A stretch of DNA of 42,703 bases from Paraburkholderia sp. (GTDB lineage: Bacteria > Pseudomonadota > Gammaproteobacteria > Burkholderiales > Burkholderiaceae). The DNA lies in the NCBI GenBank assembly GCA_031286755.1, contig JAITTX010000007.1, positions 1-42,703 of the forward strand, given 5' to 3'. The translations under genes were made by a program, and so were the position numbers. The first letter of the stretch is position 1. Each line of letters opens with the position of its first letter. This document shows, piece after piece, positions 27,029 through 34,923 of the stretch. The notes under the pieces are model-generated. The model had not been told where the DNA came from. It made no database searches and saw nothing but the letters and a program-made list of their open reading frames with translations.

Positions 27029-27044
27029 AGCGAAACGTGTGCCA
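27029..27044 (-). promoter_or_regulatory. Sigma-54 (-24/-12) promoter of the amyloid-like operon
   Basis: On the minus strand TGGCACACGTTTCGCT matches the consensus TGGCACG-N4-TTGCW with the invariant GG and GC exactly 10 bp apart and two mismatches. Transcription would begin near 27018, leaving a 16-nt leader with the AGGAGA ribosome-binding site (27009-27014) and the ATG at 27002. Two sigma-54 activators frame the operon, which supports the call. Confidence 0.72.
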
Positions 27045-27117
27045 TGCCACGCAATCCGTTGATACGCCGCGGGTTTGAATATTTTCTACGGATTTTGAAT
27101 CGCGAATTTTCGAAAAA

Positions 27118-27137
27118 ACGTTTCAGCGCTGAAACGT
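27118..27137. promoter_or_regulatory. 20-bp perfect palindrome, candidate enhancer site
   Basis: ACGTTTCAGCGCTGAAACGT reads the same on both strands. It lies about 75-95 bp upstream of the -24/-12 promoter, a normal distance for a sigma-54 activator site. Half-site TTTCAGCG recurs at 27173-27180. Confidence 0.6.
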
Positions 27138-27298
27138 CGGGTTGTTTTAAACGCCTGAAATTCGCTTGATAGTTTCAGCGGAGAACGTTTGCGCGATTTT
27201 CGTCCTACGTAATCACGGGGTGTTGAGAAAACGGTGCGGGAGCAACTGAATGGAAACATCTGTAATGGATTTTCCTCTTACAATTCAGTGGCTCCGTA

Positions 27299-27314
27299 AT
27301 GGAAACCTTTCCAT
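27299..27314. promoter_or_regulatory. 16-bp inverted repeat, second candidate activator site
   Basis: ATGGAAA-CC-TTTCCAT is a perfect inverted repeat with a 2-nt centre; AATGGAAAC also occurs at 27249-27257. It is about 270 bp from both start codons and could be shared by both directions. Confidence 0.45.
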
Positions 27315-27581
27315 CGCGCCCTTATCTATTCACATCGCATATTTTCTATCCAATACCCCGGTGCATATAGTAAGCTTCAGAAAAACGAGTAATAGCCATA
27401 ACAAATGCCCAGCCATGGGCAAGTTGACACACACGCCGCAACTCGGGGATTCATTGTCAGCAAAAGCCCCCCTGTTCGCCGCGCGCAATTGCGCCCGGCG
27501 AATGGCTTCTTTTGCTGCGTGTCTGTACATCAGGTGCGTGCCGTCATTTCGCAACGATGTGTTGGCAAGAGGATCTGAATA

Positions 27582-28973
27582 ATGGAATCCGCAATGCGGC
27601 AACTGGTTTACGTGACGCGCAATCCGAATGCAGCGCTGAACGAGCGGTTCCAGGAGCGGGGCTGGCAGGTGGAGATCGTCGGCAACGCGCGGGAAGCGCG
27701 GCGTGCGCTGCGCGCGGGCTTGCCCGCGGGCGGGCTGCTCGATTTGTCGAGCGAATTTCACTCGCATGAGATCGGCGCGTTCGAGCCGTGCCTGACGTTG
27801 CCTAACGTGGGCTGGGTTGCCGCCACCACCACCGGCCAGTTGCAGGACGCCAATCTGCGCCGTCTCGTGCGCGATTACTGTTTCGATTACGTAACGGTGC
27901 CATGGAGCGGTGAGCGCATCGTCGATTCCGTGGGCCATGCCTATGGCATGGTCTCGCTGGTCGAGGCCGCCTCGAACGACACTTCGGGCGGCGCGGAAGG
28001 AGAGATGGTGGGCTCGTGCGAGGCGATGCTCGCGCTGTTCCGCTCGATCCGCAAGGTCGCGATGACCGACGCGCCGGTGTTCATTTCGGGCGAGTCGGGC
28101 ACCGGCAAGGAACTTACCGCAGTGGCCATTCACGAACGCTCCTCGCGGCGCAACGCGACGTTCGTGCCCATCAATTGCGGGGCCATTCCGCCACATTTGC
28201 TGCAGTCGGAGTTGTTCGGCTACGAGCGCGGGGCGTTCACGGGCGCGAGCCAGCGCAAGATCGGCCGAGTGGAATCGGCCAACGGCGGCACGCTTTTTCT
28301 GGACGAAATCGGCGATCTGCCGCTGGAAAGCCAGGCGAGCCTGCTGCGCTTTCTCCAGGAAGGCAAGATCGAGCGTCTTGGCGGCCATCAGTCGATTCCG
28401 GTGGACGTGCGCATCATTTCCGCGACTCACGTGGACATGCGCGCGGCCATGGTCGAAGGCCGCTTCCGCCAGGATTTGTATCACCGCCTGTGCGTGCTGC
28501 AGATCGACGAGCCGCCGCTGCGCGCGCGCGGCAAAGACATCGAATTGCTCGCGCGGCACATGCTCGAGCGCTTCAAGAAAGACGGCGGACGGCGCCTGCG
28601 CGGTTTCTCTCCCGACGCCATCGCGGCCCTGCACAACTACAGCTGGCCCGGCAACGTGCGCGAGCTCATCAACCGCGTGCGGCGCGCGATCGTCATGTCG
28701 GAAGGGCGCGCGATCACGGCGCGCGATCTGGAGCTCGGCGATTACGTGGAGGTGGTGCCGGTCTCGCTCGCGCAGGCGCGCGAAGCCGCCGAGCGCCAGG
28801 CCATCGAACTCGCGTTGCTGCGCCATCGCGGGCGTCTTGGCGATGCCGCGCAGGAGTTGGGCATTTCGCGCGTGACGTTGTACCGGTTGCTGTGCGCGCA
28901 TGGCATGCGGCACATGGAGAGCGATCCGCTCGCGCCGCATCCGGGCGGACTGGTTTCGGGGGGCGGGGCCTGA
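27582..28973 (+). CDS. Second sigma-54-dependent activator, paralogue of the operon-encoded one
   Basis: Enhancer-binding protein of 463 residues: degenerate receiver-like domain (about 5-125; Asp54 in GLLDLS, no acidic pair, VPWSG where the switch Lys should be), AAA+ domain with Walker A GESGTGKE (170-177), GAFTGA (217-222) and GGTLFLDEIGDLP, and a Fis-type helix-turn-helix near the C-terminus (GDAAQELGISRVTLYRLL). It shares long identical blocks with the 536-residue protein, such as LLQSELFGYERGAFTGA, but lacks its 75-residue head. ATG 27582 has AGAGGA 8 nt upstream. Divergent from the operon; a VpsR/BerB-like cyclic-di-GMP-responsive role is possible but not shown. Confidence 0.92.
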   Translation: MESAMRQLVYVTRNPNAALNERFQERGWQVEIVGNAREARRALRAGLPAGGLLDLSSEFHSHEIGAFEPCLTLPNVGWVAATTTGQLQDANLRRLVRDYCFDYVTVPWSGERIVDSVGHAYGMVSLVEAASNDTSGGAEGEMVGSCEAMLALFRSIRKVAMTDAPVFISGESGTGKELTAVAIHERSSRRNATFVPINCGAIPPHLLQSELFGYERGAFTGASQRKIGRVESANGGTLFLDEIGDLPLESQASLLRFLQEGKIERLGGHQSIPVDVRIISATHVDMRAAMVEGRFRQDLYHRLCVLQIDEPPLRARGKDIELLARHMLERFKKDGGRRLRGFSPDAIAALHNYSWPGNVRELINRVRRAIVMSEGRAITARDLELGDYVEVVPVSLAQAREAAERQAIELALLRHRGRLGDAAQELGISRVTLYRLLCAHGMRHMESDPLAPHPGGLVSGGGA

Positions 28974-29630
28974 CCTGAGGGTGATCCGAGGGTGGGTGGC
29001 CTCGCGGAAGGGGACCACATGACGGCCGCACGACACGGCCGGGCTGGCACTGAAGAAGCAGGTGACGAAGAGCCGGAACAGGCCGTGAGGGTGCCTGCCT
29101 GAGTGCCTGGGGGCTTCGAGTCCCGGGGTGCCATGGGTGCAACAGGCAGCAGGGGTGCAAGCGGGCCTGTGCGGGGGCGCAGGTTCGTGCGGCGGGCGGC
29201 TCGCGTATGCGGGCCGCCCGGTCCGCTTGATTCGTTTGATCTGTTTGGTTCGCCTGGTTTTCTTGGTCCGCCTGGTTCGTTTGCGCGTGCCCGCTCACGC
29301 GGCGTGTTCTCGCGGCCGGGACTTTCCTGTGGCGATATTGCAGAGCGATTTGCGGATCGTTTGCCACATGGCTGTCACGTTATTCCGTGTATTGATTTCC
29401 ACGCTGTTTGCCTTCGCCGTGCGTCGCCATGCGGCGCATTATTCGCGGCATTATTTCATTTTCCGTTGCGCCGAAATAATGCGTATTGCGCGAGCATGTT
29501 ATATCGATACGCTGCCTTGCCGTTGCGTGTGGCTCCAGAGTGCCGCCACGGGCCCGCGCTTGTCTTGCTATAGAATCTCGCTTTTGAATCCGCACCGGGC
29601 GCGCTCGCGCGCCCGCTCAGGGAAGCGCGC
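28974..29630. other. Long region without a convincing gene, upstream of thyA
   Basis: These 657 bp hold short GGTGCC/GGTGCA-type repeats (about 29085-29165), a 9-bp minisatellite (29227-29280) and an AT-richer end (29380-29500). Several open frames cross it, but none has a good ribosome-binding site or a protein-like composition. A TAGAAT at 29571-29576 may be the thyA -10 element; no matching -35 is seen. No terminator for the activator gene was found. Confidence 0.5.
29227..29280. repeat. 9-bp degenerate minisatellite, six units
   Basis: Six contiguous 9-bp units run from TTGATTCGT to CTGGTTCGT around a TTGGTTCGY consensus. The unit length is a multiple of three, so copy changes would keep any frame. 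It lies outside any gene I accept. Confidence 0.75.
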
Positions 29631-30602
29631 ATGAAACAGTATCTCGAGCTCGTCCGCTCGATTCTCGACACCGGCACCTGGCAGGAAAACCGTACCGGCA
29701 TCCGCACGATCAGCATGCCGGGCGCCATGTTGCGCTTCGACCTGCAGCAGGGCTTCCCCGCTGTCACAACGAAAAAGCTGGCGTTCAAGTCGGCGGTGGG
29801 CGAGCTGATCGGCTTCTTGCGCGCCTCGCGCAGCGCGGCGGATTTCCGCGCGCTCGGCTGCAAGGTCTGGGACGCCAACGCGAACGAGAACGCGCAGTGG
29901 CTCGCCAATCCGTATCGGCGCGGCACCGACGACCTCGGCGATGTCTACGGGGTGCAGTGGCGCCAGTGGCCCGCCTACAAGGTGCTCGACGCCGACGCGA
30001 GCGCGCAGCTTGCCGACGCGCAATCGCGCGGCTACGCCCGCGTGAGCGAATTCAGCGAGGACGGCCGCCCGAAGGTGCTGCTCTACAAGGCGGTCGACCA
30101 GTTGCGCCAGTGTCTCGACACGATCATGAACAATCCCGCCGACCGCCGGATTCTGTTTCATGGCTGGAACCCGGCCGTGCTCGACGAGATCGCACTGCCC
30201 GCGTGCCACCTGCTTTATCAGTTTCTGCCGAACGTCGCGAAGCGCGAGATCTCGCTGTGCCTGTATATCCGCAGCAACGACGTGGGGCTCGGCACGCCGT
30301 TCAACCTGACCGAAGGCGCGGTGCTGCTGCATCTCGTCGGCCGTCTGACGGGCTATACGCCGCGCTGGTTCACCTACTTCATCGGCGACGCGCACATCTA
30401 CGAGAACCAGCTCGGCATGCTCAACGAGCAACTGCGCCGCGAGCCCTACGAGAGCCCGCGTCTCGAGATCGCGGCGCGCGTGCCGGAGTACGCGAAGACC
30501 GGCGTCTACGAGCCCGAGTGGCTCGAGAAGGTCGAGCCCGCGGACTTCTCGCTGGCCGGCTACCGGCACCACGACCCGCTCACGGCGCCGATGGCGGTCT
30601 AG
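29631..30602 (+). CDS. thyA: Thymidylate synthase
   Basis: Methylates dUMP to dTMP with methylenetetrahydrofolate, yielding dihydrofolate for FolA. At 323 residues it is longer than the 264-residue E. coli type, owing to extra segments in the N-terminal half (around [19 protein letters not shown] and the long insert with [20 protein letters not shown]). The active-site Cys is in [10 protein letters not shown], and the nucleotide-binding stretch is [15 protein letters not shown] 29631 has GGGAAG in front. It is followed by a strong hairpin terminator. Confidence 0.97.
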   Translation: MKQYLELVRSILDTGTWQENRTGIRTISMPGAMLRFDLQQGFPAVTTKKLAFKSAVGELIGFLRASRSAADFRALGCKVWDANANENAQWLANPYRRGTDDLGDVYGVQWRQWPAYKVLDADASAQLADAQSRGYARVSEFSEDGRPKVLLYKAVDQLRQCLDTIMNNPADRRILFHGWNPAVLDEIALPACHLLYQFLPNVAKREISLCLYIRSNDVGLGTPFNLTEGAVLLHLVGRLTGYTPRWFTYFIGDAHIYENQLGMLNEQLRREPYESPRLEIAARVPEYAKTGVYEPEWLEKVEPADFSLAGYRHHDPLTAPMAV

Positions 30603-30672
30603 CGGGCCGTAGCGCCGTGATTGGCGCATGAACGGGGCGCGAACTGGCGGTGCGAATCGGCGCACGATAAAC

Positions 30673-30704
30673 AAAGCCCGCGAACGGCAACGTTCGCGGG
30701 CTTT
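30673..30704. terminator. Strong bidirectional terminator after thyA
   Basis: A perfect 14-bp stem (AAAGCCCGCGAACG / CGTTCGCGGGCTTT) with a GCAA tetraloop, T-rich on the right and A-rich on the left. It closes thyA and the convergent FecR-domain gene. Confidence 0.92.
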
Positions 30705-30748
30705 TGCATTGATGGCGCGCGCTTTGCAGCGCGCGCCAGGGGCGGGGC

Positions 30749-33451
30749 TCAGCCGCGATGGTGCTCGTCGTGGCCGCCGCCCGCCTGAGGATGCGGTTGC
30801 GGCTGCGGCTGCGGGCGGGGCTCCGGACGCGGCTGCGGTTGCGGTTGCGGGTGGAACTCGGCGCGCGGCTGGGGTTGCGGCTGCGGGTGGAATTCCGGAC
30901 GCGGTTGCGGCTGCGGATGAAATTCCGCGCGCGGCTGAGGTTGCGGGCGAGGCTCCTGGCGCGGCTGCGGCTGGGGTTGCGGATGGAACTCCGCGCGCGG
31001 TTGCGGCTGTGGGCGCGGCGCTTCGTGCGGCTGGGGCTGCGGCTGGAAGTCGGCGCGCTGCTGCGGCTGGGGTTGAGGCTGCGCGTGGACGTCGGCACGC
31101 GGCTGCGGCTGCGGATGAGCCTCGGCGCCCGGTTGCGGCTGCATCGGCTGCGGGCCGTGCGGCGCTTCGCCCATGGCGGGTTGCGGCGCGCGCGCAGGCG
31201 CGCCTTCATGCGGCTGCTGCATCGCGAGGGCTGGCTGCCGGCCCGGCTGGCCCGGCGCCGCGGCGCCTGGCTGGCCGCGCTGGGCCATCGGCGCATGCGG
31301 CTGCATCCAGGAGGGCTGACGCGCCTCGCCAGGCGCGCCCGCCACCGCGTGGCCGTTCGGGTTGCCCGCGGCGGCGCCCGGCGCACGCGGCTCGCCGCCA
31401 GGCAGACCGCCTTGCGGTTGCGTACCCGCCGGCCGGCCGGCGAACTGCGGTGGCCGCGGCACGCCACCATGCGCTTCGTTCGGTTGCGGGGCGGCCGGGC
31501 CGCGACCATTCGCCATTGCGGGAGGCGTGCCGGGCTGGCCGGGCTGTTGCCCGCGCGGCGCCATGGGCTGGTTCGGACCAGCGCCATGCGGGCCGCCCTG
31601 GGCGAACGCGCCCGGACGCGGTGCCTGGCCAGGCGCTTGACCCGGCACCGGATGCGCAGCGCCACCGGGCCGGCCCGTCGCGCCGATCACCGGCGAATGC
31701 GGCGGTACCACGCGCACGTTCTGCTGCGGCCATCCGCCGTGCGAGGCGGGCGAGAAAGGCGAGGTGGGCGAAGCAGCATGCGCCGGCGCGGAGACGCGCA
31801 CGACCGGCGCGCCCGCGCCCGGCACGGCACCGCCGCTATGCGCGAAGCGCTGCGCGAGGTTGTCGCGGAACGCGGGCGGCGCAACCGGCGCGCGCGTGGC
31901 CACCACCTGCCGCTGATTGAGCGAGGCGGGCGGCCGATAGTCGGCGCGGCGCAGGTTCGGACCGAAGCTGCCCTTGACCGGCGCGAGCCCCGGCGTGCCC
32001 GACTGGATGTGCGCGTTCTGCCACTGGCGCGGGTCGACGCGCTGCGCGAAGCGCGAGGTCGGCTGGCCGTGCACGAAGGCGGTGGCCGGCACGGCGGTCA
32101 CGGCGCCCGGCACGCGGTAGTTCACGAACGTGTTGTGCACATTGATGTTGTTGTGCACGTTGATGTTCGTGATGTTCACGTCGCGGCGGTAGTTGTTGAC
32201 GATCACGGTCCGATTCACGCGGTCGTAGTAGTGCGGGCTCCAGTCGCCCCAGCGCGGATGCCACGGCTCGCCCGGCCCGAGCGCGAACCACGCGACGCCG
32301 GCCGCCGCCGCGCCGCCGATGGCGAGATTCACGCCCCAGTCGGGGCCACCGCCGCCGCCGCCCACGAAGGCGACGAGCGCGGGCGCGTAGACGGGCGGCG
32401 CGGTCTCGACGATCGGACCCGGCACCCACGCCCACGAATCGTCGACATAAGCCCAGCGGCCGTAGTGGTACGGCGCGAAGCCCCACGGCGCGTCGTCCAC
32501 CCACGTCCAGCCCCACGGCGCCTGCCAGACCCAGTGGCCGTCGTGATACGGCGCCCAGCCCGAGGGCACGTCGTTGGGCTGCCACACCTCGCCGTACTGC
32601 GGGCTTTCGCGCCACGTGCCGTTGGCGTCCAGGTCCTGATAGCCGGGGATGTCGCGCGAAACATAGCGCGCCGAGACCGAGCGGTCCTCGGCGGCGTCGC
32701 GCGCGAGCGCCCACCGGTCGAAGGCATCGGGGGATGGCGCGGCGTTGCTGGCCACCTGTTGCAGGTCGGTGCCGGCGAAGCGGATCTGCTGGCCCGCCGA
32801 CATCGGCGTCTGGCCGTTCTCGCCATACACCGTCACATTGCCGCTGCGCACCGTGACGGTCGTGGCGCTGCCGTCGGGCGCGACGTCCACGCGATAGTCG
32901 CCGGGGCTGGTCACGCCGAGCGCGAGGTTGGGCGTGTCGATTTCGTACGAGGCGCCGGGCGGCAGTTCGCGCACGCGCGTGGAGAGCGTGCCTTGCGCGA
33001 CTTTGAGCTGGGCGTTCGCGTCGTCGAGGTTGAGCACGTCGACGCTCGTTTGCGCGCCCATGCGCACGGCCGTCGAGCCGATGTGCATCTCCGAGCGCGC
33101 GTTGGCGTCGTTCCAGAGCTGGTCGCCGGTCGTGAGCGGGCGGTTCAACTGGGCGTAGGACCAGTCGCTGGCGCCGGCCGGCTCGGTGGTGACGTCGCCC
33201 GCCATGTAGTCGAGGCGCGCGACGCGTCCGGGCGGGTCGCCAGCGGCGGGGGCGGCTTGCGGTGCCGCCTGCGGCGCGGCTTGCGCCCAGGCGTTGGCGC
33301 CGGTCAGGCTGAGCGCGAAAGCGGCGAGCACGGCGCCGGCGATGAGCGTGCGGCCGCGCGGACGGCGCGCCGTGATGGGCGTGTCATGGTGCGTGTGTTG
33401 CGTGTTGCCGCAGCGGCGGAATGTAGTGAGCGATGAGGTGCGCGTTGTCAT
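30749..33451 (-). CDS. Large secreted FecR-domain / DUF6600-type protein with Pro-Gln repeat tail
   Basis: Exported protein of 900 residues with a long basic N-terminus and signal (LIAGAVLAAFALSLTGANAWAQ). A FecR-like beta domain follows (about 85-230, with YMAGDVTTEPAGASDW, VAQGTLSTRVRELPPGASYE and VTVRSGNVTVYG). Next is a Trp/Tyr-rich module (WQPNDVPSGWAPYHDGHWVW, WGFAPYHYGRWAYVDD) as in DUF6600 proteins, a Gly-rich hydrophobic stretch, an Asn/Val-rich stretch (NITNINVHNNINVHN), and 350 residues of Pro/Gln/Ala/Gly. The last 130 residues are PQPQP repeats with RAEFHPQPQP units, ending HDEHHRG. AGGAGA precedes ATG 33451. Function unknown; it resembles a cell-surface or envelope-spanning protein. 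Confidence 0.85.
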   Translation of the reverse strand: MTTRTSSLTTFRRCGNTQHTHHDTPITARRPRGRTLIAGAVLAAFALSLTGANAWAQAAPQAAPQAAPAAGDPPGRVARLDYMAGDVTTEPAGASDWSYAQLNRPLTTGDQLWNDANARSEMHIGSTAVRMGAQTSVDVLNLDDANAQLKVAQGTLSTRVRELPPGASYEIDTPNLALGVTSPGDYRVDVAPDGSATTVTVRSGNVTVYGENGQTPMSAGQQIRFAGTDLQQVASNAAPSPDAFDRWALARDAAEDRSVSARYVSRDIPGYQDLDANGTWRESPQYGEVWQPNDVPSGWAPYHDGHWVWQAPWGWTWVDDAPWGFAPYHYGRWAYVDDSWAWVPGPIVETAPPVYAPALVAFVGGGGGGPDWGVNLAIGGAAAAGVAWFALGPGEPWHPRWGDWSPHYYDRVNRTVIVNNYRRDVNITNINVHNNINVHNTFVNYRVPGAVTAVPATAFVHGQPTSRFAQRVDPRQWQNAHIQSGTPGLAPVKGSFGPNLRRADYRPPASLNQRQVVATRAPVAPPAFRDNLAQRFAHSGGAVPGAGAPVVRVSAPAHAASPTSPFSPASHGGWPQQNVRVVPPHSPVIGATGRPGGAAHPVPGQAPGQAPRPGAFAQGGPHGAGPNQPMAPRGQQPGQPGTPPAMANGRGPAAPQPNEAHGGVPRPPQFAGRPAGTQPQGGLPGGEPRAPGAAAGNPNGHAVAGAPGEARQPSWMQPHAPMAQRGQPGAAAPGQPGRQPALAMQQPHEGAPARAPQPAMGEAPHGPQPMQPQPGAEAHPQPQPRADVHAQPQPQPQQRADFQPQPQPHEAPRPQPQPRAEFHPQPQPQPRQEPRPQPQPRAEFHPQPQPRPEFHPQPQPQPRAEFHPQPQPQPRPEPRPQPQPQPHPQAGGGHDEHHRG
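30779..31140 (-). repeat. Pro-Gln coding repeat tract
   Basis: Degenerate short tandem repeats (GGTTGCGGCTGCGG-like on the plus strand) encode PQPQP blocks, several of them joined by RAEFHPQPQP or RPEPRPQPQP units, in the C-terminal tail of the FecR-domain protein. Near-identical units make slippage and length variation likely. Confidence 0.75.
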
Positions 33452-33656
33452 GTTGGTTCTCCTGTCGATGGGACTTGGCGCTTTGGCGCCTTCGTGTCAT
33501 CCCATGCAGAGCACAGCAGCCCGAACGAATTTCGGGGCGCCATGTGGGGAACTCTATCCGCCGCGCCTGTTTCCATGAGCGCTCAATTGTTAGGGCTTAT
33601 GCACCAGATGTAACAGAACGTGTGTCTCCCGCCAGAAAGCGCGATTTTCGCGGAGT

Positions 33657-33685
33657 GTTAAAGGATTTTGTCGGGTATTTGTCAG
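33657..33685 (-). promoter_or_regulatory. Candidate sigma-70 promoter for the FecR-domain gene
   Basis: On the minus strand CTGACA (33680-33685) and TTTAAC (33657-33662) are 17 bp apart. It lies just after the stop of the ArsR-type gene and about 200 bp upstream of the FecR-domain start, in an AT-richer gap. Five of six and four of six consensus bases match. Confidence 0.45.
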
Positions 33686-33698
33686 CTTGTTGGGGCGA

Positions 33699-34412
33699 TT
33701 ATGTCGTCGTGAACGTGTCGAATTCGTGCTGTCCGAGCGGCGTGATGCGCAGCACGCGTGGGCGGCTGGTGCGTTCGACCCAGCCGTTCGAGGTAAAGCG
33801 TTCGAGCAGCGCCGCGCCCAGCGCGCCACCCAGATGCGGGCGCCGTTCGCTCCAGTCGAGGCAGGTGCAGGCGAAGCGCCGCCGGCGCGCGTGCAGCGCC
33901 CCCAGATCGACGCCCCAATTGGAAAGCCGCGCGACGCCTTGCTCCGTCACTTCGAGATCGTCGTCCTGGCGCACCAGCCATCCGCCTTCGACAAGCCGGT
34001 CGAACACGCGCACCGCGACCTCGCCGGCCATGTGGTCATAGCAGGTGCGCGCGTGGCGCATCTCCACGGGCACGGTGCGCGCGGGGCGCGTCACGGGCTG
34101 CGCGGGCGCGGCGGCGTGCGCGACGTTCATCAGCGCTTCGATGGCCGCGGCGACTTCGGCGGTGGCGATGCGGTAGTAGCGATGCCGCCCGCGCACTTCG
34201 GGCTTGAGCAAGCCGCCTTCGGCGAGCCGGGCGAGATGCGCGCTGGCGGCGGACGGCGAGAGACCCGCGATCATGGTGAGTTCGCCGGCCGGGCGCGCGC
34301 TGCCGTCCATGAGCGCCCACAGCATGGCGGCGCGGCCGGGATCAGCGAGCAGGGCCGCGACGCGCGCGAGACCGGGGAAGTGGCTGGTTTCGTCGGTGGG
34401 GGGAAGAGGCAT
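33699..34412 (-). CDS. ArsR-family winged-helix transcriptional regulator
   Basis: Regulator of 237 residues, about twice the length of simple ArsR proteins. The winged helix-turn-helix is at about 15-90: RVAALLADPGRAAMLWALMD, LTMIAGLSPSAASAHLARLA and RGRHRYYRIATAEV. The C-terminal part (about 120-237) is a second all-helical or winged module with Cys and His residues (MRHARTCYDHMAGEVAVRVF; FACTCLDWSERRPHLGG), as in the longer family members of unknown effector. ATG 34412 has GGGAG in front. No metal-resistance genes are nearby. Same strand as the FecR-domain gene, but separated by 247 bp and a candidate promoter. Confidence 0.87.
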   Translation of the reverse strand: MPLPPTDETSHFPGLARVAALLADPGRAAMLWALMDGSARPAGELTMIAGLSPSAASAHLARLAEGGLLKPEVRGRHRYYRIATAEVAAAIEALMNVAHAAAPAQPVTRPARTVPVEMRHARTCYDHMAGEVAVRVFDRLVEGGWLVRQDDDLEVTEQGVARLSNWGVDLGALHARRRRFACTCLDWSERRPHLGGALGAALLERFTSNGWVERTSRPRVLRITPLGQHEFDTFTTT

Positions 34413-34647
34413 GATGGCTCCCGTGCGGAACTGACGGTTCGGACGGCCGGCTCGCGCCGCCTGTTCGGGCGGGGCGTGGCGGCCCATGTGTCTACTCTAG
34501 CGAAACCCGGCATTCGACGTTTCAGTTTGTCGTGAAATATGGCGTGCGGATAACGAGGGCAGAGACGGCCGGCACGGGACGACCCGCGCGCGGGACCAGG
34601 CAGTGCCGCGCTAGAATAGGTTCCTTTCTGGAAGCAAGCTGGCAGTC

Positions 34648-34782
34648 ATGAAACGGATTCTGGCCCTTGCAGCGATTGCGCTGCTTTGCACGGCCTGCGC
34701 GGGCGGCACCACGCCTTCGAGCAGCGCGAGCGGCATCACGATGTACGGCACGATCGACCAGGGCATCACGGTTCACAACTAA
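34648..34782 (+). CDS. Small putative lipoprotein (44 residues)
   Basis: MKRILALAAIALLCTACAGG is a short signal of lipoprotein type, with Cys17 as the likely lipidated residue (the -3 position is Cys, not the usual Leu, so the lipobox is imperfect). The mature part is only 28 residues: a Ser/Thr/Gly linker and GITMYGTIDQGITVHN, which closely resembles the first beta-strand of Burkholderia trimeric porins (SSVTLYGxxDxG pattern). The ATG lacks a strong ribosome-binding site (AAGCAAGCTGGCAG precedes). It reads as a complete small protein rather than a porin remnant, since no porin sequence follows in any frame. Confidence 0.6.
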   Translation: MKRILALAAIALLCTACAGGTTPSSSASGITMYGTIDQGITVHN

Positions 34783-34881
34783 GCGGACGCGCCAGGCGGT
34801 TTGGCGTCATCCCGTGGCATCGAGCGTCGCTGCATGGCAGAAATTGACGCAAGATCGATGTGCCCGCCAACGGCGCGCGTG

Positions 34882-34909
34882 CGATGATGGCGGCATCGAG
34901 CCATCATCG
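34882..34909. promoter_or_regulatory. 10-bp inverted repeat upstream of the GlxA-type gene
   Basis: CGATGATGGC and GCCATCATCG are exact inverted copies separated by 8 nt, ending 15 nt before the next gene's ATG. It may be an operator, perhaps autoregulatory, or a hairpin in the leader mRNA. Confidence 0.5.
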
Positions 34910-34923
34910 TTCCTTGTTTCGCC

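Larger units (their letters stand above)
27003..27581. promoter_or_regulatory. AT-rich divergent control region between operon and second activator
   Basis: This 579-bp gap is visibly richer in A+T than the rest of the window, mainly from 27061 to 27410. It holds the -24/-12 promoter at its left end, then a 20-bp perfect palindrome, the pair CTGAAA...TTTCAG (27155-27178), the direct repeat AATGGAAAC at 27249 and 27298, and the palindrome ATGGAAACCTTTCCAT. These are candidate enhancer sites for the activators. TTGACA at 27424-27429 might be a -35 for the rightward gene, but no good -10 follows. A 110-codon open frame (27250-27582) with atypical codon use also lies here. Confidence 0.6.

Noticed and set aside
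29045..29060. Plus-strand TGGCACT-N4-AAGCA, a possible second sigma-54 promoter
   Set aside because: The spacing is right but the -12 half is poor and no gene follows for nearly 600 bp; chance match or at best a promoter for an unknown RNA.
29103..29573. Open frame with collagen-like Gly-Xaa-Yaa stretches
   Set aside because: The motif (GATGSRGASGP) is brief, comes from the minisatellite and GGTGCC repeats, has no ribosome-binding site and then turns into random sequence.
30758..33436. An 892-codon open frame opposite the FecR-domain gene
   Set aside because: It is Arg/Leu-rich, the usual shadow of a GC-rich gene; the opposite strand has a ribosome-binding site, signal peptide and domain matches.
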